A DNA stretch of 57,289 nucleotides from CAYVQF01 sp964454015 (GTDB lineage Bacteria; Myxococcota_A; Bradymonadia; UBA4248). The stretch is from assembly GCA_964454015.1 (NCBI GenBank), contig CAYVQF010000035.1, positions 1 through 57,289 of the forward strand, written 5' to 3'. This document shows, one piece after another, positions 1 through 8,291 of the stretch. A program made the position numbers and the translations under genes. Below the pieces are notes generated by a model. It worked only from the letters and a program-made list of their open reading frames with translations. It made no database searches and was not told where the DNA came from. How positions within the stretch are numbered: the stretch's first letter is position 1; every line of letters begins with the position of its first letter.

Positions 1-315
1 AAACGCTTGGCGTTTGGGTCCGTTTTTCGTTTCTTGGTGCGGCGCGGCGGCGGCGATGGGTTACGGGCGCTTCCGCGCGGCGGCGATGGGTTCCTGGCGC
101 GGCGCTAGGGGTTACACGCGCGGCGAGCGGCGTGCAGAGCGCCCGGGGGCTGCCAGGTGGGAGGTCGCTGGTTGGTCCGCGGCGGTGGCGGGGGTGGCCT
201 GGCGGCGCGCCGGGCCGGGTAGGCTTGCGCGGTGGGGGGGGGCCGGGGGCGGCGCACGCCTCGGCGAGGGTGGAAGCCGAGAAGGGAAGTGGGCCAGAGG
301 GTTCAGGCGGGGTGC
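1..315. other. Non-coding edge, G-rich
   Basis: I see no convincing gene here. The open frames on the plus strand are Arg/Gly/Ala-rich by-products of G-rich triplets and have no recognisable domain. A 16-base direct repeat, gcggcggcgatgggtt, occurs at 47-62 and 77-92, with a decayed third relative near 97-113. The stretch lies downstream of the minus-strand SWIM gene, so it may be a 3' region or the edge of a feature outside the window. Confidence 0.4.
47..92. repeat. Short direct repeat, 16 bp with 30-bp period
   Basis: The sequence gcggcggcgatgggtt is exact at 47-62 and 77-92. A weaker relative (ggcgcggcgctaggggtta) follows at about 97-113. No function is apparent. It is too short and too few in copies to be a CRISPR array. 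Confidence 0.5.
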
Positions 316-1950
316 TCAGAGGGGGGAGCGGAGGCCGCTGGGGATGTCGAAGCGGGCGCGATCGCCTACGCCTTCTTGGGTCAGGAGGCCGGCGTCGAGG
401 AGCGACTGAAGGAGGATGCCGATGGCGTTCTTCTTTTTGCGGGTGCGGCGGGCGAGTTGCCGAGCTGTTGCGGCGCCATGTGTTTTGATGGCCCAGATGA
501 TTTGGTGGGCGATGTGTTGGGCATCTGGAATGGCGTCGGTGACGGTGTTGTCGAGGGGCATGGGGGTGTGCTCGGGGAGCGGTGTCGGGGGGGCGCTGGC
601 ATCGGGGCTGGTGGGGAGGGGCCGGCGCTGTTCGCGGCCGGGGGTGCGTTGGCGTCGGCCCTTATTGGCGTCGGGTTCAGCGCGTCGTCCGCGGCGGATG
701 AGGACGCGGGCGCCTCCGATGTTGTCATCGTCGCCTTCTTCTGTGGCGGCGCTATCGGCGATGGCTGCGGTGGTGCCTGGCGGCATGGAGAGGGTTCGAG
801 GTCCGGGTTCGGTTTCGAGAGGGTCTTCGTCGGTGTTGAGAGACGAGTTGTTGGGGAAGCGCGTTTCGAGGTCTTCGATAGGCAGTTGTGGCGGCGGCTC
901 GATTTCACGTAGACCTATGCTTTCCGCTTGTTGCGCGGCGAGTTGATAGATCGCAGTGAGATAGTGTTCAAGGCGTTGGGGCGAGTGCCATTCGGGTGGT
1001 GAGCCGAGTTTGCGCAGGATGGGTAGAGAGATATCGGGGAGAGCGATGTGGAAGCGGAAGTCTGAGAGGTCGTCGTGGGCTTTGAAGAAGGTGTTGGGAT
1101 CGAGAGTAGAGGAGGAGAGGCCGAGGTGTTCGTTGCCAGGTCCTGAAGGCTCGTCGTCAAGGTCTTCGCCGGAGCGGGCGGCTCTGAGCGCGGCGAGGAT
1201 GTCTTCCCTTTTTTGGCCGCGGAGGAGGAGCAAAGAGAAGGGGTCGTTGTCGAGTGCTTTCGAGATGGCGATGAAGGTCGCAGCGATGTGGTCGCAGGGT
1301 TTGGAGTGGTGGGGGCAGGTGCAGGATGACTTGAACTCGCGGACTCTTTTTGGAAAGAGTGAGAGGCCGCATTGCTCGAAGACCTGGCTGATGGTTTCAG
1401 GTAGTTCTCCGGCGAGGAGTGAGGCGGTGAAGGAAGCGCGGTGCCCGAGCATCTCGACGACTTTCTTCCACTGGGGCGGAGTGAGCTGGCGGACGGAGAC
1501 GGAGACTTTGTCTGGGTTGGATTTTCTGCCGCCGACGAAGCACTCGACTTTTCCAGGGGAGAACTTGAGTTCGGAGATGAGATTGGCTTCAAAGAGGGGT
1601 ACAGCTCTGGCGATGCGGTTGGCGTAGGTAGAGCCGAGTTTTTCGATGGTTTCGATCCACTGCTTACCCCACCATGTCGAGGCGAGTTGTTCGCGGTGTG
1701 AGATTGCGGTGTGGGGGTTGTTGTTCTGTGGCGGTGGGAGGTGGGTGGTGGGGTGTCTTTTGCCGCCGCGCTTTCTTTTGCTGGACTTGTTCTGGGCGGC
1801 GGCGTCGCGACCATTTCTGGCATTTCGCGTCCGCGGGTCATGCCGATCGTTTTCCGCGGCGTGAGACGCGGCATCGAAGACTCGCCTTTTGAGGACAGTG
1901 GGTGCGATTTCGGCGAGAGCATTGGGGTTATTTTTTTGTTCAGTCGACAT
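316..1950 (-). CDS. SWIM zinc-finger protein, partner of the SNF2 ATPase
   Basis: This is a 544-residue protein with a SWIM zinc finger: C210-T-C212 followed by C219-D-H221, the family pattern CxCx(n)CxH. SWIM fingers bind DNA or protein and in bacteria are often encoded beside SNF2/HepA ATPases, as here. Residues 1-75 are basic and low in complexity. Residues about 88-205 carry the conserved block before SWIM (motif TWWGKQWIE). A long acidic/Pro-rich linker follows, and the last 70 residues look like a winged helix (helix around AIKTHGAATARQLARRTRKK). The chosen start (MSTEQ) overlaps the upstream ATPase stop by 11 bases, suggesting translational coupling; an in-frame ATG at 1965 would add five residues. 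The DNA-repair or remodelling role is inferred from the pairing. Confidence 0.85.
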   Translation of the reverse strand: MSTEQKNNPNALAEIAPTVLKRRVFDAASHAAENDRHDPRTRNARNGRDAAAQNKSSKRKRGGKRHPTTHLPPPQNNNPHTAISHREQLASTWWGKQWIETIEKLGSTYANRIARAVPLFEANLISELKFSPGKVECFVGGRKSNPDKVSVSVRQLTPPQWKKVVEMLGHRASFTASLLAGELPETISQVFEQCGLSLFPKRVREFKSSCTCPHHSKPCDHIAATFIAISKALDNDPFSLLLLRGQKREDILAALRAARSGEDLDDEPSGPGNEHLGLSSSTLDPNTFFKAHDDLSDFRFHIALPDISLPILRKLGSPPEWHSPQRLEHYLTAIYQLAAQQAESIGLREIEPPPQLPIEDLETRFPNNSSLNTDEDPLETEPGPRTLSMPPGTTAAIADSAATEEGDDDNIGGARVLIRRGRRAEPDANKGRRQRTPGREQRRPLPTSPDASAPPTPLPEHTPMPLDNTVTDAIPDAQHIAHQIIWAIKTHGAATARQLARRTRKKKNAIGILLQSLLDAGLLTQEGVGDRARFDIPSGLRSPL

Positions 1951-4900
1951 CGTCGATGGTCGCATCCGAGCTTAGGCTGACAAGATCTCGCAGGGCGGAG
2001 GTGTCGAGTTCAGTGACCCAGGCACCGGTGCTGTCGACGATATTGTCCGCCAGTTGGCGTTTATCGGTGAGCATGAGATCGATTTTTTCTTCGAGGGAGC
2101 CCAACGAGATGAGTTTATGGACTTGGACGTTACGGGTTTGGCCAATGCGGAAGGCGCGATCCGTGGCTTGGTCTTCGACGGCGGGGTTCCACCAACGATC
2201 GAAATGGAAGACGTGGTTGGCGGCGGTGAGGTTGAGGCCGGTGCCGCCGGCTTTGAGTGAGAGGACAAAGACGGGAGGGCCATCTTCATCTTGGAAGCGG
2301 TCAACGAGGTCGTCGCGTTGGCTTTGAGGGACGCCGCCGTGGAGGAATGGGATATCTTCGATTTCGAAGCGATTTTGGATGGCATTGACGAGGACGTCGC
2401 CCATTTCTTTGAATTGGGTGAAGACGAGAGCGCGATCGCCCGTTTCGATGACCTCCTCGAGCATTTCGAGGAGTCGGGTGAGTTTTCCTGAGCGTGCGGG
2501 TGAGGGTTCGGAGGCCTTGAGGTAAAGGCAGGGGTGATCGACGACCTGTTTGAGGCGCGTGAGAAGTGCCAGGACGCGTCCATGGCGGGTGATCCCAGAG
2601 GCATCCTCGATGTCCTTCATGGCGTTGTCGACGAGGGCTTGATAGAGGGAGGCTTGTTCCCTGGTGAGGGTACAGTAGACCTTCATCTCCATTTTTTCGG
2701 GCAGGTCCTGGATGATGCTGGGGTCTGACTTGACGCGTCTCATGATGAAGGGACTGACGAGGTTGCGAATTCTCTCGAGTGCAGCGGGGTCCTGGTAGCG
2801 TTCGATGGGGATGGCGTAGGCGCGTTGGAATCGCTGGTGCGACCCGAGGAGGCCTGGGTTGAGGAAGTCGAGGATGGACCAGAGTTCAGAGAGTCTGTTT
2901 TCGATGGGCGTGCCCGTGAGGGCGACGCGGAAGCTGGCTTGTATTTCGCGGACGGCCAGTGAGCGTTTGGCGGTTGCGTTTTTAATGGCTTGGGCTTCAT
3001 CGAGGACAAAGGTGGTCCAGCGTCGTGCTTTGAGGATATCGACATCGCGGGTAGCGAGTCCATAGGTGGTGAGGACGACGGTGTTGGGGGTCCTCATTTT
3101 GCTGTCGAGGGCTTCGACGGTGGATGGCCTTTCGGGCCCATGGTGGCGCAAGACGTTGATGGTCGGGGCGAATCTGGCGAGTTCTCGTTGCCAGTTGCCG
3201 ACGACGCTCGTCGGGCAGATGAGGAGGGTGCCTCCGGTATCGGTGGGATTTCTTTGGGCGTGATGGAGGAGTTGGGCGATGAGTTGGACGGTTTTGCCCA
3301 GTCCCATGTCATCGGCGAGACAGCATCCGAGCCCGAGCCTGGCTTGGTAGACCAGCCAGGAGAGTCCGCGTTCTTGATAAGGCCTGAGTTCGCCGACGAA
3401 GTCCTCAGGGATTTCGACCTGTCCTTCGCCGCCGTCGTCTTTATTGATTCGCTCGATGAGCTCGCGGAGTTTTCCTTCGACGATGACTTCGATGGTGGAG
3501 TTTGGCGAGTTTGGGTCAGCGAGTCCGGTGAGCGCTCTGCTGAGGGCCTCGAAGCGCGACATGGTGCCGGAGGCGTTGTCTTGATCGAGTAGGTCTTCGA
3601 TGCTTTTCAACTGGAGTGGGTCAACGAGGACCCAGGTACCGCGCCAGCGGACGAGGGGCTGCTTGAGTTCGGCGATTTGAATGAATTCTTCCGCGGAGAT
3701 GACTTCATCGCCGAGTGCGGCCTCCCACTGGAAGGCGGCGAGTTCGTTTAGCCCTAAGAGGCTGTGTTCAGTGGGTATTTCATTGGGGAAGGGATCGCGG
3801 ATCCTGAGTCTGGCGCGCAGTCTGCGTTGTCCTTGTCCGGTGAGTTCTTCTGGCAGCCGGACATCGAAGCCGGAGGCATAGAGGACGGGACCGGCTTCAG
3901 AGATAAACTTCCAGGCTTGTTTGGTGGTGAGGAAGACCCCTTCAGGCCGGGGGTGTTCGAGGCTGTCGCGGACAGGTTCAAAGATTCTTCCAGCGATGCC
4001 GAGGTCAGCGAGCAGTTTTTCTTGTGGTTTATCAAAGCTATGTTCAAAGAAGCGCAGTCGGGAGGAGCCGACGGAGAAGACTTGAGCCGCGGGCAAGGCA
4101 AGGGAAGGGTCGTCAGCGGCGACGAGCATGTAGCGCAGGTACCAGTGGCTTTCTTCGCCACTGTCTTCAGGCATTTCTAGCCAGAGGCCGGTGCTGGCAT
4201 CGACCTCACGGGTGGCGCCGGTATTTTTAATGAGATCGGTCCACACTTTGAAGGAGTTGAGCAGCTCGGGATCATCACGGTGGAAGTCGACGTAGGCGTT
4301 CTGTTTCGCACCGAGTAGGCCTTTGAGCCAGCGGTACTCCCATCTTCTGAGGGTGTCGATGTCGTGTTCCGAGAGGAAGACCCCGTCACGGCGGCTTCTG
4401 GCGATCTCCGGGTTGATTTCAGGGTTGTTTTCTGTGGTTTCGGGCAGTTGTACGCCGTCTTCGCCGTCTTCGCCGTCTTCGTCGTCTTCGTCGTCTTCGT
4501 TGAGCGTGTGAATATCAGGGAGCGTGGCGTCTCTCGTGGGCGTGGGTTGTGGGTGGTTGAGCGTTTCTGGCTCGGTAGGCATTGGGCTAGGCAAGGGGAG
4601 TTGGTAGAGTTCCTGGAGTGCCGAGTCGACATCGCCGTTGAGTTCGGCGGCGGAGAAGCGGACGAGGTCGTCGACCGCGGCGTTGAGAAAGGCTTTGACA
4701 ATGGCTTCTGGGTGCCACACGCGTGGGGCTTTGCGCCTGCGTCTTCCCTTTCCTCTTCGTTCCCACCATTTTTTGGGCATGGGATGTAGGAGGGCGTGGG
4801 CGCTGGCGGGCATATCGGTGGCAAGTCGGCGCACCCTGCCGACGTCCAAGGATGCTTCGCTGACGGCCTGCCATGTGGCGATGAGTTGCCCGTGGGAGGT

Positions 4901-5347
4901 TTTCGCGAGGGTTGGGATCATGGATTGGCGGGCGATGAGCTCCAAGGCGAGCTTGGCGGCGAGGCTCCAGACCATGAGTGAGGCAGTGGGGCGGTAGCGC
5001 CTGCGGTTGTTGTTTCTCTGATCGGCGTCGAGTGCGTTTTCTTGGAAGCGAACGGGTCCAAGAATTCTGAGGGCATCAGCCGGTGAGATTCCGACGCCAT
5101 AGGTGGGGACGATTCTGAATCGGCCTTCTTTTGGCAGGACGAGTTTGGCTGTGGCAGGTGCGAAGTGGATGTTGTCGTCGATGGGGAGACCGAGTCTTTG
5201 GAGGGCCGTGATCCAGGGGAAGCGATCGGGTCGTTCAGGCCCCCAGAGGAAGAGAAAGCCACTCGAGGGGTGGCCGTGGCGAGGGACGAAGGTAGCGTTG
5301 ATCGCCGCTGGTACTCGGTTGCCAGAGCCGGTGCGCCTTTTAACCAT
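1940..5347 (-). CDS. SNF2/HepA-family DNA-dependent ATPase
   Basis: This 1135-residue Swi2/Snf2 ATPase presumably translocates on DNA to remodel or displace bound proteins. The Walker A motif DDMGLGKT has its Lys at 685. Walker B LDEAQ is at 783-786, with ALTGTPIEN (motif III) after it. The C-terminal RecA lobe has the motif AGGTGLNL, then FDRWWNPAVEDQATDRAFRIGQ (motif VI, split here only for length). The N-terminal 600 residues match the bacterial SNF2-associated region (DUF3670-like) in position. A run of Asp/Glu near residues 283-298 is encoded by a 9-bp tandem repeat. It is the first gene of a two-gene unit with the SWIM protein. It could be described as RapA-like, but it lacks anything tying it to RNA polymerase. 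Confidence 0.93.
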   Translation of the reverse strand: MVKRRTGSGNRVPAAINATFVPRHGHPSSGFLFLWGPERPDRFPWITALQRLGLPIDDNIHFAPATAKLVLPKEGRFRIVPTYGVGISPADALRILGPVRFQENALDADQRNNNRRRYRPTASLMVWSLAAKLALELIARQSMIPTLAKTSHGQLIATWQAVSEASLDVGRVRRLATDMPASAHALLHPMPKKWWERRGKGRRRRKAPRVWHPEAIVKAFLNAAVDDLVRFSAAELNGDVDSALQELYQLPLPSPMPTEPETLNHPQPTPTRDATLPDIHTLNEDDEDDEDGEDGEDGVQLPETTENNPEINPEIARSRRDGVFLSEHDIDTLRRWEYRWLKGLLGAKQNAYVDFHRDDPELLNSFKVWTDLIKNTGATREVDASTGLWLEMPEDSGEESHWYLRYMLVAADDPSLALPAAQVFSVGSSRLRFFEHSFDKPQEKLLADLGIAGRIFEPVRDSLEHPRPEGVFLTTKQAWKFISEAGPVLYASGFDVRLPEELTGQGQRRLRARLRIRDPFPNEIPTEHSLLGLNELAAFQWEAALGDEVISAEEFIQIAELKQPLVRWRGTWVLVDPLQLKSIEDLLDQDNASGTMSRFEALSRALTGLADPNSPNSTIEVIVEGKLRELIERINKDDGGEGQVEIPEDFVGELRPYQERGLSWLVYQARLGLGCCLADDMGLGKTVQLIAQLLHHAQRNPTDTGGTLLICPTSVVGNWQRELARFAPTINVLRHHGPERPSTVEALDSKMRTPNTVVLTTYGLATRDVDILKARRWTTFVLDEAQAIKNATAKRSLAVREIQASFRVALTGTPIENRLSELWSILDFLNPGLLGSHQRFQRAYAIPIERYQDPAALERIRNLVSPFIMRRVKSDPSIIQDLPEKMEMKVYCTLTREQASLYQALVDNAMKDIEDASGITRHGRVLALLTRLKQVVDHPCLYLKASEPSPARSGKLTRLLEMLEEVIETGDRALVFTQFKEMGDVLVNAIQNRFEIEDIPFLHGGVPQSQRDDLVDRFQDEDGPPVFVLSLKAGGTGLNLTAANHVFHFDRWWNPAVEDQATDRAFRIGQTRNVQVHKLISLGSLEEKIDLMLTDKRQLADNIVDSTGAWVTELDTSALRDLVSLSSDATIDDVD
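4454..4498 (-). repeat. Five copies of a 9-bp unit encoding an acidic linker
   Basis: The plus strand reads g[c/t]cgtcttc five times in a row (three with C, then two with T at the second base). In the SNF2 gene this encodes alternating Asp, Glu and Gly residues in a linker before the ATPase core. Copy-number change would stay in frame, so it would alter linker length without breaking the protein. Confidence 0.85.
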
Positions 5348-5845
5348 GGTATATGTTAGTCATTGCAAGGGGTTCATCCCTGTTTCTGGGCAGATCTTCG
5401 TGTTTGCGCCAGAACAGGGGGAGCCAATGAGGGATGTGGGCCCATGCGGCTTGGGCGCCCGAGGTTGTGCTTGTCAACGTTAATCAGTGGGCCAACAATC
5501 TAGCGTTGCTCAAGTTTTCAACTGGCCATGTGGCCGTTGCCAATCAGGGCTGCGAGGTGCATGACACCAGCCAGCAGTTGTTATGGATTTGCAAAGAGAG
5601 CGGACCCAAAGCAGTCCCAGGGATTAATCGGTGTGCTGATACACGCCCCTGGGTGTGACGGCCACGCGAGTGGGAGCATAAGAGTAAGGGCATCGCTGGT
5701 CAAGGAGATAGGGAAGAGACGAATGGGTTAGGCTGTCAATGTGGTTACGTTTGGAGGTGGCGGTTCACTTGGGTCGAAGTGTCGTGTATTGTCGCGGGCT
5801 GCCTGCGGGCAGAGCCTGGGATGGGAGCGCGTTGAAAAGAGAGCC
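5348..5845. other. Divergent intergenic region, SNF2 gene / parC
   Basis: This 498-base gap separates the divergently transcribed SNF2 and parC genes, so it should contain promoters for both. Short plus-strand open frames (for example 5434-5658) show no domain or ribosome-binding site that I trust. A TTGTCA at about 5470 is a possible -35 element but has no good -10 behind it. I see no tRNA, repeat or hairpin of note. Confidence 0.4.
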
Positions 5846-8227
5846 ATGAAATCGAAGACGGGTGACGAGAGTTTGGGGACGGTGTCGGCAGTTGCATTGC
5901 ACGAGACAGCGCGTCACCGCTACCTGAATTACGCATTGAGCGTGATCAGCAGCCGGGCTCTGCCCGATGTGCGCGACGGTCAGAAGCCGGTACAGCGACG
6001 GATTCTTTATGGGATGCATCAGCTTCGTTTGGCACCCGACGGTCGCTACCGCAAGAGCGCGCAGGTGGTTGGCGAGGTGATGGGTAAGTACCATCCGCAT
6101 GGTGACTCTGCGATCTATGACGCGATGGTGCGGATGGCTCAGGGGTTTTCGCTGCGCTATCCTTTGGTCGATGGTCAGGGCAACTTTGGCTCCTTGGATG
6201 GTGATGGTGCTGCGGCGATGCGCTACACGGAGGTGCGTCTGTCGCCCCCGGCGTTGTTGTTGCTGGACGACGTTTCGGATCAGATCGTGCGTTTTCGGCC
6301 GACTTACGATGCGAGCAACACGGAGCCTTCGGTGTTGGCGGCGTCGCTGCCGCTGTTGTTGTTGAACGGTGCGACGGGTATTGCCGTCGGTATGGCGACC
6401 AATGTGCCGCCCCATAATTTGCGCGAGGTAGTGGCGGCTTGTTTGGCGATGGTCCGTGACCCTGCCGTGGATCTGGCGACCCTGATGAGCCATTTGCCAG
6501 GCCCGGATTTTCCGACGGGTGGTCGGATCCTCAACAGTGCGGAGGAGTTGGAGAAGATATATGCCAACGGTCGCGGTGCCATTGACCTTCGCGGCGAGTA
6601 CCGTGTCGAGCAGGAGGGGCGGCGGCAGCGTCTGGTGATTACGTCGATTCCTTATGGCGTGAACAAGTCGCAGTTGGTTGAGAAGATTGCGGACCACATT
6701 GGCAGCGGGAAGCTGCCTCAAGTGGTGGATGTGCGCGACGAGTCTGCGGAAGATGTGCGGGTGGTTTTGGATTTGCGCAGTGGCGCGGAGCCGGAGGCGG
6801 CGGCGGCGTATTTGTTCAAGCACACTCCGTTGCAGAATCGATTTCACGTGAACTTGACGTGCTTGGTGCCGGTGAATGACGAGGTGATGGCGCCGGCGCA
6901 GTTGGGTTTGGCGAGTGTGTTGCGGCATTTTTTGGATTTTCGGTTCTCCGTCGTGACCCGTCGGTTGGAGGTTCAACTGGCGGAGCTGCAGGCGCGGATA
7001 CACCTTTTGGAGGGTTTTGTCCGGGTCTTTGACGGCTTGGATGATGCGGTGGCGTTGATTCGGGGCAGCAAAGATCGGCCGACGGCGCTGGCAGGATTAT
7101 GCGCGCGCTTTGATCTGGACGAGGCGCAAGCGACGGCGGTTTTGGAGCTACGTTTGTATAAGTTGGCTCAGCTCGAGATCGACAAGATCGTGTCGGAGCT
7201 TCGCTCCAAGCAAGCCGAGGCGGCTCACATATCCTCCTTGTTGGCCGATGATGGCGCGCGTTGGCGTTTGTTGGAGACGGAGTTGGTGTCTCTTGGCGAG
7301 CGATTTGGCGATGCGCGGCGCACGACCTTGGGCGGCCCGGACGTGGCGTTGAGTTACACGAAAGAGAATTACATCGTCGACGAAGATGTGTTCGTGGTGG
7401 TGACGCGCGACGGTTGGATCAAGCGGCAGCGTCGTTTCAGCGATGTGGCCTCGGTGCGGGTGCGGGAAGGCGATGAGGTGGGTTGGGTGCTTTGGGGCTC
7501 GACCCTGCGTTCGTTGGTGGTGTGTAGTGATCGGGGTAAGGCATATACCCTGCGGGTGGATTCGGTGCCGGCGACGTCTGGCTACGGAGATCCCATCCAA
7601 GCGCATTTCGACTTTGAGGATGGCGAGCGGGTGGTGGCGGCTTTGATCGTCGACGTTCGTTGTTTGCCGCCGCTGCATAATGGCCGCGGTGGGGCTCAGA
7701 GTGGTCTGCCTTTTGTGGAGGGGGAGGAGAGCGAGGCGGAGGGTGCGGCGGTGCACACCTTGGTGGCGGTGAGTCTCTATGGGCAGGTGCTGCGGATGCG
7801 TTTGGAGTCCTACGAGAACGTTTCGACGAAGGCGGGTCGTTTGTTGATGCGTTTACCCAGTGGCAGTGAGGATAGGGTGGTAGCCGTCGAGGTCAGTGGG
7901 GGAGGCGAGGAGGTGTGTATGCTGACCCAGGCGACGCGGGTCTTGGTGTTCAGCGTGGAGCAGGTGCCGTTGTTGAAGAGCGCGGGTAAGGGCGTGCGTG
8001 GGATAGGCTTGGATCGGGGCGATGTGATGGTGGGCTTTGGCTTGAGTCGGGATCCACAGGCGGGGGTTTTAGCGCACTTGAGCAGTGGTCGCGAGATCAT
8101 GGTGTGTCCGCGGCGTTTCCCCTCGGCGGCGCGAGGGGGGAGGGGGCGTTTGATACTGCGGCGGGGAAGAGTGGAGAGGGTTGCGAAGAGCCTCGACGTG
8201 CCGGTGCAGCCCGTTCCGAGTGAGTGA
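5846..8227 (+). CDS. parC: DNA topoisomerase IV subunit A
   Basis: This is the DNA-breaking and rejoining subunit of topoisomerase IV, which decatenates daughter chromosomes. The 793-residue product contains RALPDVRDGQKPVQRRILY at the N-terminus, the quinolone-region helix GKYHPHGDSAIYDAMVRMAQ, and the active-site Tyr127 in AAMRYTEVRL. The C-terminal third is a beta-pinwheel without the GyrA box (QRRGGKG type), which separates it from gyrase A. The neighbouring parE confirms the assignment. The ATG at 5846 aligns with family starts; an in-frame extension to 5741 has no conserved residues. The Ser in HGDSAIYD is the residue usually changed in quinolone resistance, so this copy looks unmutated. 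Confidence 0.93.
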   Translation: MKSKTGDESLGTVSAVALHETARHRYLNYALSVISSRALPDVRDGQKPVQRRILYGMHQLRLAPDGRYRKSAQVVGEVMGKYHPHGDSAIYDAMVRMAQGFSLRYPLVDGQGNFGSLDGDGAAAMRYTEVRLSPPALLLLDDVSDQIVRFRPTYDASNTEPSVLAASLPLLLLNGATGIAVGMATNVPPHNLREVVAACLAMVRDPAVDLATLMSHLPGPDFPTGGRILNSAEELEKIYANGRGAIDLRGEYRVEQEGRRQRLVITSIPYGVNKSQLVEKIADHIGSGKLPQVVDVRDESAEDVRVVLDLRSGAEPEAAAAYLFKHTPLQNRFHVNLTCLVPVNDEVMAPAQLGLASVLRHFLDFRFSVVTRRLEVQLAELQARIHLLEGFVRVFDGLDDAVALIRGSKDRPTALAGLCARFDLDEAQATAVLELRLYKLAQLEIDKIVSELRSKQAEAAHISSLLADDGARWRLLETELVSLGERFGDARRTTLGGPDVALSYTKENYIVDEDVFVVVTRDGWIKRQRRFSDVASVRVREGDEVGWVLWGSTLRSLVVCSDRGKAYTLRVDSVPATSGYGDPIQAHFDFEDGERVVAALIVDVRCLPPLHNGRGGAQSGLPFVEGEESEAEGAAVHTLVAVSLYGQVLRMRLESYENVSTKAGRLLMRLPSGSEDRVVAVEVSGGGEEVCMLTQATRVLVFSVEQVPLLKSAGKGVRGIGLDRGDVMVGFGLSRDPQAGVLAHLSSGREIMVCPRRFPSAARGGRGRLILRRGRVERVAKSLDVPVQPVPSE

Positions 8228-8291
8228 ATTGGGGCGGTGGGCGCAGAGGCGAGTGCCTTGTGATCAAGACGTAGGAGAAGGTGGGGTTCGC

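Noticed and set aside
47..113. Possible CRISPR-like repeats at the left edge
   Set aside because: There are only two exact copies, the spacer is 14 bases and no cas gene is nearby.
5434..5731. Short plus-strand frames before parC
   Set aside because: They have no ribosome-binding site or recognisable sequence and lie where two promoters are expected.
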